Positions 33,121 to 33,366 of a stretch of 33,366 bases of DNA are shown piece by piece (position 1 is the first letter of the stretch; each line of letters starts with the position of its first letter). The notes under the pieces were generated by a model, which worked only from the letters and a program-made list of their open reading frames with translations, was not told the origin of the DNA and made no database searches. This DNA comes from Agathobaculum desmolans ATCC 43058 (GTDB lineage Bacteria > Bacillota > Clostridia > Oscillospirales > Butyricicoccaceae). The position numbers were made by a program, and so were the translations under genes. The stretch lies in the NCBI RefSeq assembly GCF_000701665.1, contig NZ_JNJN01000031.1, forward strand, positions 1 through 33,366. The letters run 5' to 3'.

Positions 33121-33152
33121 GCTCGCCGTTTCCTTTTTCGGGAACGGTGAGC
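33121..33152 (-). terminator. Hairpin after the IS transposase
   Basis: GCTCGCCGTTTCC (33121-33133) pairs imperfectly with GGAACGGTGAGC (33141-33152). It lies just after the transposase stop. It could end the transposase transcript, or stop transcription entering the element from the operon. Confidence 0.55.
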
Positions 33153-33156
33153 TTGT

Positions 33157-33366
33157 TTATGCAGCGAACTTTTCTTTGTATTTTTGAATACGCTTATTTT
33201 CAGGAATGGGATACAGTGCAGGAGTATCGGAGTTTAATGCCTCCGTGCGGACTTCCATCGGAGTGCGGGTTTCAAAGCGCTCCTGAAAACGCTCGTAGTT
33301 GTAGAAATGGATGTATTTCTCAATGGCCGAGCGAAGGGATTTCTCGTCCTTGAACGTTTGCAGATA
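33157..33366 (-). CDS. IS3-family transposase OrfB, C-terminal 69 residues (partial)
   Basis: The visible C-terminus contains KYIHFYNYERFQERFETRTP, then MEVRTEALNSD. This is the end of the IS3/IS150 OrfB integrase domain, in which the YNxxRxxxxxxxxTPxE pattern follows the last catalytic Glu. The stop codon is at 33157-33159. The N-terminal two-thirds with the DDE residues lie outside the window. Codon use is less AT-rich than in the left-edge fragment, so the two pieces may be from different elements. Confidence 0.8.
   Translation of the reverse strand, partial: YLQTFKDEKSLRSAIEKYIHFYNYERFQERFETRTPMEVRTEALNSDTPALYPIPENKRIQKYKEKFAA

Larger units (their letters stand above)
33066..33366 (-). 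mobile_element. IS3-family insertion sequence, right-end fragment cut by window edge
   Basis: The element's end at 33066 starts TGATCCGCCCC and ends AAGGTAGACC (33090). It matches the terminal repeat of the left-edge element at its outer six bases (TGATCC) and last seven (GTAGACC), as IS3-type ends do. The transposase reading frame lies on the minus strand inside it. Only the C-terminal end is in the window. The insertion lies 41 bp after the operon's last gene. Confidence 0.7.

Noticed and set aside
33121-33152. Hairpin as the terminator of the NifX-MinD operon.
   Set aside because: It lies inside the IS element after the transposase stop, so it is more likely the transposase terminator; a role for both strands is possible but not shown.

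Overview
The window is an ordinary chromosomal segment of an anaerobic, spore-forming Firmicute, probably a gut member of the class Clostridia (order Oscillospirales). This placement is inferred from high-GC coding sequence, the sporulation genes yabP, yabQ and a spoVB-like flippase, the coproporphyrinogen dehydrogenase HemZ, a class I iron-sulfur fumarase subunit, DUF4364 and MinD/ferredoxin ATPases. No rRNA, tRNA or CRISPR array was seen. Both edges are pieces of IS3-family insertion sequences whose ends resemble each other, so the window looks like an assembly contig that stops in repeated elements.

Layout from left to right. 1-339: end of an AT-rich IS with the N-terminus of its transposase. 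415-1771 (-): metallophosphoesterase and coaX. 1901-2868 (+): three small uncharacterised proteins in an operon with its own promoter and a strong terminator. 2871-4070 (-): rsmA and a TfoX-N protein. 4351-4878 (-): hpf. 5054-7065 (-): an amidohydrolase overlapping a class I fumarase alpha subunit that has no beta subunit next to it. 7088-7213 (+): a near-consensus promoter followed by a 5' hairpin and an intrinsic terminator, a candidate small RNA of about 93 nt. 7292-8859 (-): yabP-yabQ-divIC-yabR. 8999-12416 (-): zinc-ribbon protein, spoVB-like flippase, mazG, hup, rqcP. 12506-20345 (-): recJ, relA, dtd, a metallo-beta-lactamase (MBL) hydrolase, hemZ and a uridine-kinase-like gene from a clear promoter before recJ. 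20475-27500 (-): GNAT acetyltransferase, radC, uvrB, an MBL hydrolase and uvrA, with a LexA-like box upstream. 27747-29357 (+): DUF4364 regulator, lrgA, lrgB. 29606-30043 (-): an unknown protein. 30123-33024 (+): DUF134 regulator, NifX-like protein, two MinD/ferredoxin ATPases and a second NifX-like protein. 33066-33366: a second IS end with the transposase C-terminus.

How the genes work together. The central minus-strand block is housekeeping: ribosome quality control and hibernation, stringent response, excision repair, cell division and spore envelope. The most distinctive part is the last operon. It combines two NifX-fold metal-cluster carriers with two ATPases that each carry two four-cysteine iron-sulfur motifs, without any nitrogenase gene, under a promoter whose -35 box lies inside a perfect 17-bp inverted repeat. 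It looks like a self-regulated metal-sulfur cluster assembly or trafficking module. The other unexplained elements are the candidate small RNA at 7121-7213, the three-gene unknown operon at 1901-2868, and the orphan fumarase alpha subunit.
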